From Chara braunii (taxonomy: Eukaryota > Streptophyta > Charophyceae > Charales > Characeae), in assembly GCA_003427395.1 (NCBI GenBank), contig BFEA01000106.1, positions 2,768,576 through 2,832,575 on the forward strand: 64,000 bases of DNA. Direction: 5' to 3'. Within the stretch, counting starts at the first letter, position 1, and each line of letters opens with the position of its first letter. The translations under genes and the position numbers were made by a program. The notes under the pieces were generated by a model. That model worked only from the letters and a program-made list of their open reading frames with translations, was not told where the DNA came from and did not search any database. This document shows positions 44,440 to 55,289 of the stretch, piece by piece.

Positions 44440-45215
44440 GTTTTCTTGTGCACCTTTTCACGTTTTGGAAAACTGTAGAGTATCGGAGGCGTTACCTTCA
44501 GCCACCAGTTAATCAAACTTTGAAGTGGGTTAACACTCAACCTAAACTCAACACTACCTTGCCTGAGTTGCCTCGATGGTGCCAAGAGATTGGTGTATAT
44601 CATTTTAAGCTCAAGCACAATAAATGTTGTTACAATTGCATAGTAACATAGTTGATGCTCTATCTCGTCATCCGAGATGTTATATGAATTTGATATGTTC
44701 TTCAGTCTTTGTAAGTCCATTGTGAAAACAACCTTCAGTAATCCTATTTTTTTGTCTATCTTTACCCAGTTACTAACACCGGTTGCTAGCCTTATTTCTG
44801 CATAAAGGATGATATATTACTCTGTGTACATGCAACGTGTGACTGGCCGTGAGTGTCGGATGTTGACACAATCAACTTCGAAGTCTTGGGTGAATGCCAT
44901 GACAACAACAAACATTTTCAAATCACTATGAGAATTTGTTGCAAAAGGTGTTTTTAGTGTAAAATCAAGAAATTCTTATGCCAACGGAATAAAATCCATT
45001 GACAATAACCCCTTGGTTTGCTAACAACTCTTCCTATTCCTAAAGACCCCAACGAATCTGTTTCCATCGACTTCACCTACACTGGCAAAAAAATCAGAAA
45101 CGGGTTCGTTCAAAATATGGTGCGCATTGATAAGTTTTTCAAGTTTATCAGCTTTATTTCTTTACCATCCAATGCACGGACACTCCTCATCATCGAGGAA
45201 TTCAAAAATCACCTA
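44440..45215 (+). pseudogene. decayed Ty3/gypsy retrotransposon pol fragment (RNase H end to integrase)
   Basis: Pieces appear in pol order in shifting frames. NQTLKWVNTQPKLNT (about 44,511-44,556) resembles the RNase H segment that usually reads DHQSLKWLLTQP. NIVDALSRHPR (44,645-44,677) matches the RNase H C-terminal ADALSR motif. ECHDNN...CCKRC...CKIKK (about 44,895-44,975) resembles the integrase zinc-binding region. LPIPKDPNESVSIDFTYTGK then IDKFFKFISFISLP (45,024-45,170) matches the linker and first Asp strand of the integrase core. Stops and frameshifts separate the pieces, and the rest of the core is missing before the gap. It is a dead Ty3/gypsy copy; no LTR was identified. Confidence 0.8.
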
Positions 45216-45410
45216 TGCTGGTCGCCGGGCCACTTGGGCTCCTGGACCTCGCCTCGGTTGGCTCCCGGCAGCCCGGCCACTTGAGTCCCCTGGTTGGCTA
45301 CCGGGTGACCCAAGTGGATTTCACAGCGAAGGTCCCACTTGGATTCCGCAACCCCAATCCCACACCTTAGGCAAAAAAAAAAAATTCGATCTTTTGCAGG
45401 GGCGGGGGGG

Positions 45411-46380
45411 NNNNNNNNNNNNNNNNNNNNNNNNNNNNNNNNNNNNNNNNNNNNNNNNNNNNNNNNNNNNNNNNNNNNNNNNNNNNNNNNNNNNNNNNNN
45501 NNNNNNNNNNNNNNNNNNNNNNNNNNNNNNNNNNNNNNNNNNNNNNNNNNNNNNNNNNNNNNNNNNNNNNNNNNNNNNNNNNNNNNNNNNNNNNNNNNNN
45601 NNNNNNNNNNNNNNNNNNNNNNNNNNNNNNNNNNNNNNNNNNNNNNNNNNNNNNNNNNNNNNNNNNNNNNNNNNNNNNNNNNNNNNNNNNNNNNNNNNNN
45701 NNNNNNNNNNNNNNNNNNNNNNNNNNNNNNNNNNNNNNNNNNNNNNNNNNNNNNNNNNNNNNNNNNNNNNNNNNNNNNNNNNNNNNNNNNNNNNNNNNNN
45801 NNNNNNNNNNNNNNNNNNNNNNNNNNNNNNNNNNNNNNNNNNNNNNNNNNNNNNNNNNNNNNNNNNNNNNNNNNNNNNNNNNNNNNNNNNNNNNNNNNNN
45901 NNNNNNNNNNNNNNNNNNNNNNNNNNNNNNNNNNNNNNNNNNNNNNNNNNNNNNNNNNNNNNNNNNNNNNNNNNNNNNNNNNNNNNNNNNNNNNNNNNNN
46001 NNNNNNNNNNNNNNNNNNNNNNNNNNNNNNNNNNNNNNNNNNNNNNNNNNNNNNNNNNNNNNNNNNNNNNNNNNNNNNNNNNNNNNNNNNNNNNNNNNNN
46101 NNNNNNNNNNNNNNNNNNNNNNNNNNNNNNNNNNNNNNNNNNNNNNNNNNNNNNNNNNNNNNNNNNNNNNNNNNNNNNNNNNNNNNNNNNNNNNNNNNNN
46201 NNNNNNNNNNNNNNNNNNNNNNNNNNNNNNNNNNNNNNNNNNNNNNNNNNNNNNNNNNNNNNNNNNNNNNNNNNNNNNNNNNNNNNNNNNNNNNNNNNNN
46301 NNNNNNNNNNNNNNNNNNNNNNNNNNNNNNNNNNNNNNNNNNNNNNNNNNNNNNNNNNNNNNNNNNNNNNNNNNNNNNNN
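45411..46380. other. assembly gap (970 N)
   Basis: Run of N, bordered by a G run on the left. Confidence 1.
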
Positions 46381-46447
46381 CGTCGAACAACGTTCTGTTT
46401 TTTTTTTTTACTTCATTTTTTATGGACTGATTGATCAATTGGTGGAC

Positions 46448-46478
46448 CGCACATGCACCCACACCCACACACACGCAC

Positions 46479-46521
<43 letters not shown>

Positions 46522-46825
46522 TAAATACAACCACCCACGTTGAACTGCGTGCTGTTTTTTTATTTATTTATTGATTGATTGATTGATTGATTGGTGGGGG
46601 AGGGGTTGCCCCCTCCTTCGGCACACGCACACGCACACACACACACAAACACACACAAACACACACAAACACACACAAACACACAGATACAAACTCATAT
46701 ACACACACATACACACACACACACACCTACACCCACTTACACACCCCAACGCGATCGTATATATATATATATATTCTCAATCAATCAATCTATATGCGTG
46801 TGTATCAAAAAAAAAAAAAAAAAAA
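46448..46825. repeat. CA, TGAT, CA/AAACACAC and TA microsatellite cluster
   Basis: CA run 46,468-46,518; TGAT run 46,570-46,592; ACACACAA repeats 46,621-46,735; TA 46,758-46,775; A run 46,807-46,826. Long Thr/His frames here are not genes. Confidence 0.95.
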
Positions 46826-48381
46826 ACCTCTTTTGCTTTTTTTTTCTAGGTTATTTTTTCGGGTGCCCGGACACCCAACTTGTGGCCGGATACTTGCCTG
46901 GGTCCCAAGCTGGGCATGACCGCCGGACAGGGTTCCGGTGTCAAGCGCATCGGTCCCACGCAGGGCGGGACCCTCCCGGCCCCGTCACGCAGGAGTTGGT
47001 CTACCTCGTTGCGATACACATGGAGCTTCCGCAAGCTACTCCGACCGAGTGCGCCAACCATACCTCTCGCGAGCCCCTACGACAGGATAGGGTCAACGTG
47101 AGGTACGACTTTACCTCCACTTGCGGGAGCTGTCACCTCCCTTCGGTGGGCGTATCCCTGCCGAGCGACCAGTCCACAATACGAAAGCTAATCAGTTGCA
47201 ATCGCAGAGGTGGATCAGCCGATGACGTTTCTCGTTCGCTGTAGCATAGGGGGTACGTGTGGTCTTACGCCTCTAACGAACCCACACGCGAACCGACGCA
47301 CTGAGGGGCTGAAGTCCCAAGCGCGACTCGTGTCGGTCGACTAGGACGCACCCCACATACCACGCGTTACACCACAACACTCACACACGGAATGACACAA
47401 AACAAACAACACAACAACATTCCTAGTCTCTTTTGTAGCCAGCCCATAACTCTCCCACGCGGAAATCGGTTTGGCGACGCGAGCGAAACTTAGTATAAAA
47501 TTGCGCGGATGCAGAGTCTTCCCATATCGACTAGCAATGCATGAATATGCAAGCAGTCGGAATAATGACGTACTATGTAGTGCCCATAATCAAGCGGTCC
47601 CTCGTGGATCCGTGTACCGTTTATGGCACTCAAGTGTCAATCTCGAAGTATCGTGAGGGTCGAACCCTTCACGATATTGCACGACTGAAACAAGAGTCGT
47701 CCGGCCCCCGCGGCACCTTCGGCTCTTAGGCCGAGTGTCCTGATGGGCAGTGCAAATAGACTCTGCGTGGGGGGTGATCCCTTCCACGTGTAATTTAGGA
47801 CCTGGGGTATCTTGGAAAAGGACCTCGAATCCAGGCTCAGGACCAACGTTCGACTAAGAAATAATAAGAAGTGAAACGGTGAAAGGAAGGGAGTCACATT
47901 TCCTCTCTCAATTTCATCCCCAATTAAACCTTTAAGCGAGAGCTCTTTCGGCCACACAAACACTCAAACATAAATATGTACGTATATACATAGAGGAGAA
48001 TAAATATGTGACGATCATTTCTCACAATCACAGTGAGACTCCTCTCAACCAGATATATGTATGTGATCGCAGACAGTCAAATCCAAAGTTCGAGCCACAA
48101 AACATACCTGCAATCACATGAAAGAATCAACCAAAAAGTTCACTACACGATGTCAAATTTAACCATTCTCTATACTCATACCCCCTTGCTTTAGCCATGC
48201 AAACCCCAGCCTTTGTCCAACCTTCCAAAATAAGTACTCAGTACCTTAGTTAAATGACGATTCAATAAAAGTCCGGGTGAAAACCTTAATAAAATAGTTA
48301 AAATCACCAAGTTAAAGCCTTAAGGTTGGGTGGTCGAGAGTGGATTGGAGTTGAGTCGTAAACTGACGAATCGGCAAACGA

Positions 48382-48400
48382 CCTGTTATCAGTGATAACA
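48382..48400. repeat. GTTATCA odd palindrome, U4 copy
   Basis: CCTGTTATCAGTGATAACA; the GTTATCA and TGATAAC arms are perfect around G. Confidence 0.7.
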
Positions 48401-49499
48401 AAAAATAATCATCGTGGGATAAGGCTGAATCTAGCCAAAATCATGAATCAAATGTCCAAAGACGGCCTGTGTAATAAGACATGTCAATGCCCAACTAAAT
48501 CATCAGTGTATGGGGAATGAATCTCCATAGCATATTCTCATTCAAGACGATCTGCCAACTAAATCTAAGTCTACCCCTAAGTCAGTATCCAAAGAAAAGG
48601 TAGACGTTTAACAGAATCTCCCCCATACAGAGTGAATTGCCAATATCACCACCTGTCGAAATATAATATATTTCCTTTAAACCAAGAAAATTTTGGCAGC
48701 GCTTCCCATTGGAAAAGTGTCTTTCTCAGAATTTACTAACTTGAATATGAAAAATGAAATAATTTTTAACTCTCAAAGGTCAAATTTTGTCTAACTCTCC
48801 GAATTAGTAAACATTTGGGCAGCATTTCCTTTAAAAAAGTAGACTTCCCAGATTTATACTAAGTCAGATAAGAACCCAAAAGTTTGACTTGAGTTCAACT
48901 TAAGACAAAATTCAACTAACCTTTTAAATTTGTAAAAATTTTCGGCAACGCTTCCTTAAAAAAAATGTTATTCCCAGATTTATACAAAGCTAAGTTTAAA
49001 ATTTAAAATAATTTTCACTTCTCAAGGTCCAACTTTGTCTAACTCACTGAATTAACAAACATTTGGGCAACACTCCCGTTAGAAAAGGAGACTTTCCAGA
49101 TTTTTTCTAAGTCACATATAAAGTTTAGTTAAGTTAAACTTTGAAAAGTCAAAATTTGACCAGCTCCCTGGTTTTGTAGAAATTTTCGCCAGCGCTTTCC
49201 GTAGAAAACGTGGCTTACCAAGATTTATACAAGACAAAGTATAAGAAAAAATCCCAGAAAATGCAAAAACTGACTTAAGCAAAATAAGCCTAACCCATAA
49301 AATGAAGGAATTGAAACTAACTCTTATAGCTCTAGCACGCGGCGAACATCTAAAACACTTCCTATAAACTGAAACTCGGAGCAAGTAGTGATCTCTCTCA
49401 GTCACATGCAAGGCAAAACCACATTGGTAAGTACTTTCACCAATCCCCAAGTCAAATCCTCATAGATTAGTTTGTGAAACCCTTAGATGATTTATCCTT

Positions 49500-50290
49500 T
49501 ATACCCAACTTATATATGGCATGATGCTAGATTATTCAGCTTAGAAACAATGCCTAACATGCCTTAAGATATACACGAACAGATTGCACAACTACTTTTC
49601 TCTTCTTTGGGCATATGAGTAGACTATTCAACTTAGAAACAATGTCTAGCCACCTTGAACTGTTTAATATCGAAAGTTTAATCATTTCTGACTTTGTTCT
49701 CAAAATGAAATGAAAATATATGCAGGGGAATGAACCATTCGAAATAATGCTTAACTTGCCCAGATTACTTTCGATTATACTTTGTAATTTTCCTTTTCTT
49801 CTTAGCGATATGGCTTAGCGCTGCACCATTAAGCTTAGAAATAATGTCCAACTATCAGTTCACATGCAAGTATAAATAAAATATTTCATGTTATATTAAG
49901 TTTATACTTATGTGCGTGGTTTTTAGGCTAAACCATTCAACTTAGAAACGATGCTTCACCTTAGACCAGAAATCCTCCCTCAAAAATAAAACAAAAGGTT
50001 GAACCATTCAGCTTATAAACAATGTTCAACTTATTCTCAAAGCCATTCAAAGCACGAGGTTGGATCCCTTAGCCCAACTTTAGTCAGAAACCCCAAAAGG
50101 AAACAGACAGATCAAAACGTGCACTCAGAAACAATGCTTGGTCCCAAAATCAGCCAGGCAAACCCTCAGAAATAAACACAATAACCAGGTCATTCAACTT
50201 AGAAACAATGTCCGGTCCTTCATAAAACAGTCAAATTAACATAGCCCTTGGTCATTCAACTTAGAAACAATGCCCAACCCTTGGTTGACC
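49500..50290 (-). repeat. TAAGTT-type stem-loop array, U4
   Basis: About twelve copies of TTCAACTTAGAAACAATG-like core. TAGAC 49,620-49,624 and GTCTA 49,644-49,648 flank a 19-nt core, which on the minus strand reads TTC-TAAGTT-GAA. Some copies have lost the outer stem. Confidence 0.7.
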
Positions 50291-50540
50291 TGGTCAAAAC
50301 GCATGCAAACTGTCTTCCTCCCACCTTCCCCCAGTTCATCCCTTAGTCTGCTTTCAGTCACAATAAAGAGGAAACATAAGTTTTTCACATGCATTCCTTT
50401 TATTAAATCTGATTAGATCCTGAAAGGAAAACAAAAATTATAGGGAAACACATGCATACAATAGTCAAACTAGAGGGAGATAGTCAAACATGGGTATAGT
50501 GGGGTCATACAAATAGAAAAATGATATACCTGTTAGTTCC

Positions 50541-50572
50541 CTGCCTCCAGAACCTCACATAGGTTCTGGCAG
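50541..50572 (-). ncRNA. covarying 32-nt hairpin, U4 copy
   Basis: CTGCC/GGCAG and AGAACC/GGTTCT with loop TATGTGA. Compared with U1 and U5 (GGGACT/AGTCCT), three inner base pairs have changed with pairing kept. Confidence 0.65.
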
Positions 50573-51913
50573 AGCTCCCGCTGTCGGGCGCATCGGTTCG
50601 GCATCGCACGAAGCAGCGCGGGACCCTCCCGGCCGCGTCACTCAGGAGTTGGTTTATATCCTTCGTCGCGAATATACATGGAGCTTCCGCAAGCCACTTC
50701 GGCCGAGTGCGCCAGCCATACCTCTCGCGAGCCCCTACGACAGGATAAGGCCTACGCGAGGCACGACTTACCTCCACCTTACGGGAGCTGTCACCTCCCT
50801 TCGGTGGGCGTATCCCCGCCGAGCTACCAGTCCACAATACGAAAGATGATGAGTTGCAATCGCAGAGGTGGACCAGCCGAGGGCGTTTCTCGTTCGCTGT
50901 AGTATAGGGGGTACGCGCGGTAATATGCCTCTATCGGACCCGCACGAGAACCGACATCTTGGGGGGCTGAGGTCCCAAGCGCGACTCGTCGCCGGTCGAC
51001 TAGGACGCATCCCACTCACCACGTGCACACCACTTTACGAACACAAAACTAAAACACACACACACACACACACATCGAACAACGTGACAACACTCCTAGT
51101 TCCTTCAGTAGCCATCCCATAACTTTCTGATGCGGAAATCGGATAGGTGTCGTGCACGAGACATAGTATAAAACCGTGCGGACGCAAGACTAACTCATAT
51201 CGACTCGCAATGCAAGCGTGCGCAAGCGGTCGCAATGATGACGTACTATGTAGTACCCATACTCGCGTGGTCCTTGTTAACCTCGAGGGTTGCATTCGAC
51301 ACTCAAGTGTCGGCTGGCACTCGCCTTGAGGGTTAGTTTCTCGACGCTGGACAACCGCCAAACGTGGTTGAAGACCACACACCCTCTTTTGCACTCTATG
51401 CAGAGTGGGTGATACACAAGTCCGTACCTGTGATGGCAGTCGCCTCTTACTGCCCTGGAGATGAGTCCCACTCCAAGCCTGGACAGGAGTCAAGGGGTTT
51501 GACTTTGACAGCTACTACGGATTACAATGTCCAACTATAAAAATTAACAAGTAAAATCAACAAATAAATAAATAAATAAACATTCCATCACTTATATATC
51601 AAATCAGATATCGAGATAATAACAAAATACTAACCTGCATAAAACACAGACACACACAATAGCCACATTGCCATACATCAATGTAGTCAACCTTACTATT
51701 CCTTGTAACTCACACCATGCCTCACATACTCAATTCGCAGTCATAATTCAACTTTCCATAAATCTCATAAGTTCTTTGTGATGGTCATTAAAAAAAGTCC
51801 GGTTAAAACCCTTAAAGAAACATATCAAATCACAGGGCTAAGGCAGTCAAGCTGAGGTACAGGTATAAGCAAAGTTGTGTCGTGAGCCGACAAGTCGGTG
51901 ATCAACCAACCGA

Positions 51914-51933
51914 CCTGTTATCAGTGATAATAG
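51914..51933. repeat. GTTATCA odd palindrome, U5 copy
   Basis: CCTGTTATCAGTGATAATAG, same as the U3 copy. Confidence 0.65.
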
Positions 51934-53039
51934 AAATGATCCTCGTAGGATCAAGTTGAAACTAGTCCGAATCCTGAGTCAAACGATCAAAAGGACCTGT
52001 AACACAAGACAGGTCAACGCCCCAGGCTAAAACCATAAGCCCCTGGAGAATAATCTCTATATCACAATCTCTCTTAGAGTCTCTCCTAATAGCTAAGCCT
52101 AAGTCTACCTCTAAGCCAACGCCCAAAGAAAGGTAGACTCATGACATAATTTCCCCTATCCAGGGTGGTTTACCAGAATCGCCACCTGTCGAAATATAAT
52201 CTAACTCCTTTAAACTAAGAAAATTTCGGCAGCGTTTCCCGTAGGAAAAATATATTCCCAAAATTTATATAAGCCAAAAATATGAAAGCAGAAGTAATCT
52301 CTAACTCAAGAAAGTCAAATTTTGTCTAACTCCCTGAATTAGTAAAAATTTGGGCAACACTCCCTTTAGAAAAGGAGACTTCCTAGATTTATACTATCTT
52401 AGATTTGAACTCATAATAACTCGAGTTTCTGCCAAGACAAAATTTAACAACTCCTTAGATTTGTAAAAATTTCGGCAACACTCCCTTTGGAAAAATGTTA
52501 GTCCAAGATTTATACAAAGCTAAGTTCAGAACTTGAAACTAACTTTGACTTCTCAAAGTCGAATTTTGTCTGACTCCCTGAATTAGCAAAAAATTTGGTA
52601 GCACTCCCTTTAGAAAATGAGACTTTCCAGATTTTTACTAAGTCAGATATAAAGAAAAGACAAGTAGGATTTTGGACAAGTCAAGAATTGATTAACTGCT
52701 TGGATCTGTAGAAATTTCGGCAGCGCTTCCCGTAGAGAAAGTAGCTTGCCAAGATTTATACAAGACCAAGTATAACAAATGATCCCAGAAAATGCAGGAA
52801 TTGATCTAAGTAAAATAAACTTAGCTCAGAGAATGCAGGAATTGAAACTAACTCCTATCGCTCTAGCACATGGCGAGCGTCTAAAACAACTACCTATCAA
52901 ACTGAAACTCAGACTAAGTAGTAGCCTCACTCAGTCACATGCAGGCTAAACCACAAAGGTAAGTACTCTCACCATCCCCAAGTCAACCTGGACAAACAAT
53001 AGTTTGTAATCTTTCAATGATTTAGCCTTTTATACACAG

Positions 53040-53945
53040 CTTACATAAGGTGTAAAGTCAGGCCACCCAAACTTATGGGACATGCCTAGCTTAGCCAAGA
53101 TATACACAAAACAAAGGACACAACTACTTTTCTCTTCTTTGGGCAGGTGACTAGGCCATCCTAGTCGCCCTGAACTGTTTAAGATATCCAAGTTATATAT
53201 AATTCTCTGAACTTTAATCTTCAAAAGCTGGGTGTAGGACTGAGCCATTCATCTTAGAAACAATGTTCAACCAGCCCAAGTTACCTTCAATTGTATTCTT
53301 AATTGTACTCTCTTCAATTTACGATAAGCTATAGTCAGACAATCCAATCTTATGGAACCCGTGTCTGACTAGCCTGTTTTTAAATAGAATATTAGTAACG
53401 TATAGCCAAATTATAACCTTGGGTTCCAGCATGTACGAGGCTTTGAGCCAGAAGTTCAGAAGGATCTAACTCTCTGCCAAATTCATTTCTTTCTGAACCA
53501 TCATGTGTGTGGCATTGAGTCAAACCCCCTGAACTTACAGAAGGGTCTGCCCCTTTGCCAAATGTTACTTTTTCAGAATAAGGGCAGGAAGAGATGGAGT
53601 CACCTGAACTTACAGAACAACTCGGCCCCCTCGTTCAGAAACAAAGAAATTTAAGAAACCCCAAGAACCAAGGTGACTCAGGGTACCTAAACTTATAGAG
53701 CGCCCTGAGCTCCTAAAAGTCAAACACAATCAAACCCTCACAAGTCAGAGCAGTCAGGGCACCTAAACTTATAGAGCGTCTTGACCCTCCATGCAATTCA
53801 CAGCACCAGGTCTCCCCAAACTTATGGGGACTTCCCAGCCACCAGAGCGATCATACCCCCTAAACTTATAGAAGGATCTGACGCTCCACTCAATTCAAAT
53901 AAGCATAGCGCCGAGTCTCCCCAACTTTTGGGGACCTCCCAGCCT
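53040..53945 (-). repeat. TAAGTT stem-loop array, U5
   Basis: Core (plus strand) CACCTAAACTTATAGAGCG, the same class as U1. GTCAGGG 53,753-53,759 pairs with TCTTGAC 53,779-53,785 across exactly 19 nt. A second version of the core (CCCCAAACTTATGGGGAC, for example near 53,818) has the inner stem changed to CCC/GGG. Confidence 0.75.
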
Positions 53946-54213
53946 AAATGACCTGGTCAACCCTCGAGCAAAACAGCCCTTCATCCTACCTTTCCCAGAT
54001 GTAGTTCTTTTCACAATCTTCTTTCGGACAATCAACAAAACTGAAGCTGCCATTGCGCATATATTCCTTTACTTTATCTGATTCACGTCCTGAAAGTCAA
54101 ACAAAAATCCAATACAGGGTTCACACCATACGCTCAGTCAGTCCTAGAAGGGTGTACAAGTAGGGGTTATAACTGGTTTTATAGAGGGGGTCAGGGAATT
54201 ACCACTCGGTTCC

Positions 54214-54245
54214 CTGCCTCCAGGACTCCTCCTTAGTCCCGGCAG
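54214..54245 (-). ncRNA. covarying 32-nt hairpin, U5 copy
   Basis: CTGCC/GGCAG and GGGACT/AGTCCT, loop AAGGAGG, 3-nt bulge GGA. Confidence 0.65.
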
Positions 54246-54475
54246 AGCTCCCGCAATCGGTGGGGCGAACCTCCCACAGAGGCCTTGGCACGGATTACGG
54301 GTTGCAATCCCGCCTGCCGCCTTCCTCTCAGAATCAGTAGATTAGACTTAGATTTAGAAGGGCAGAAAGAGATAGGTTTGAGACTCTCAGATCCAAGGAG
54401 GGTGCTCTCAAACTCGCACGAGAGGGCCTTGTTATCTTGATGCGTCTGAGGGCCCCGCAATGATGGCCAGAATGC

Positions 54476-55270
54476 ACCGCAGCTTGGTCAAACTGAAGCC
54501 GAAGCCAACCCTCTAACGACCCCCCTAATTCACAACAATAACCTCCCTTCTCAAGCCTAATCCCTTCTCTAAATCCCAATACCCCTTCTTCGAACAGCCT
54601 CGCCACACTGCACGCTCAAGCTCAGAAAGGAGCTCTCAATCTGTCAGTCTTTGCAAATAGTACAACACTACGCAGCAGGCTTGTCACACCCGCGACTCCT
54701 CAACAAGGCTCAGCCAATCCTCATAGCTTCGCGGCTCGAACTACCCTGGCCACAACTCAAGACACCGCCTGCGACTCAGAAATACAGCCTTCTTCCGTGC
54801 TGTAATGTGGCCGCAAGGCAGTCCCGCCACCCTTTCAGTAGGCCGCGCACGCGCGTTTGGCTGCGCTGCCCTTCCTCGGGCCTGGCCAACACTTGTCCCA
54901 CAGTTGGACTCTCGCTACCTCGGCCTGCGAGATTAGGCAGCGCATCCGTAAGGCAGGTGAGTCTTCAAGTATGAGACGATCACCCGACCACATGCGGTCT
55001 TATGACAGTCCCGTTTAACTCTTCCAAAACTCCCTTCTGCGTGGCCGACATCAAGCTTGCTTGAGCGCTTAGGATCAATGCGCACTCAGCCCAAAAATTT
55101 CATGGATGCTACTTGGGTACTTCCGCCAGCTGGATTTGGCCACTGAGTTCAGACCCGCAGTTATGAAGGACAATCCGCCCGCCTGCAGGTAAGCCTTCGA
55201 CTTCGCTCCGCCCTGCTACTTAAACAAACGCAAATCAGAATGAATCTTCTGCTAAAACGTGACTAGTTGT
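54476..55270 (-). other. segment upstream of U5, no gene recognised
   Basis: Mixed-composition sequence corresponding in position to the B segment of U1 and U2. No ORF with domain content. Confidence 0.4.
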
Positions 55271-55289
55271 GCCAACCTGTCGCTTTCGC

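Larger units (their letters stand above)
46905..50592 (-). repeat. stem-loop-array unit U4
   Basis: On the minus strand: 32-nt hairpin (50,541-50,572), TAAGTT-type array (49,500-50,290), GCGCTGCC array (48,680-49,235), GTTATCA palindrome (48,382-48,400), E segment, E end (46,905-47,370). It follows U5 head to tail: the E end of U5 runs straight into GGGAGCTC and the hairpin of U4. Confidence 0.8.
50593..54475 (-). repeat. stem-loop-array unit U5
   Basis: Most complete copy. On the minus strand: C segment (54,246-54,475), hairpin (54,214-54,245), TAAGTT array (53,040-53,945), conserved block (52,850-52,990), GCGCTGCC array (52,205-52,765), GTTATCA palindrome (51,914-51,933), E segment (51,015-51,510), E end with A-box-like sequence (50,593-51,015). 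Confidence 0.8.

Noticed and set aside
45127-46534. Frames of 360-440 codons across N
   Set aside because: Composed of the 970-N gap plus microsatellite ends.
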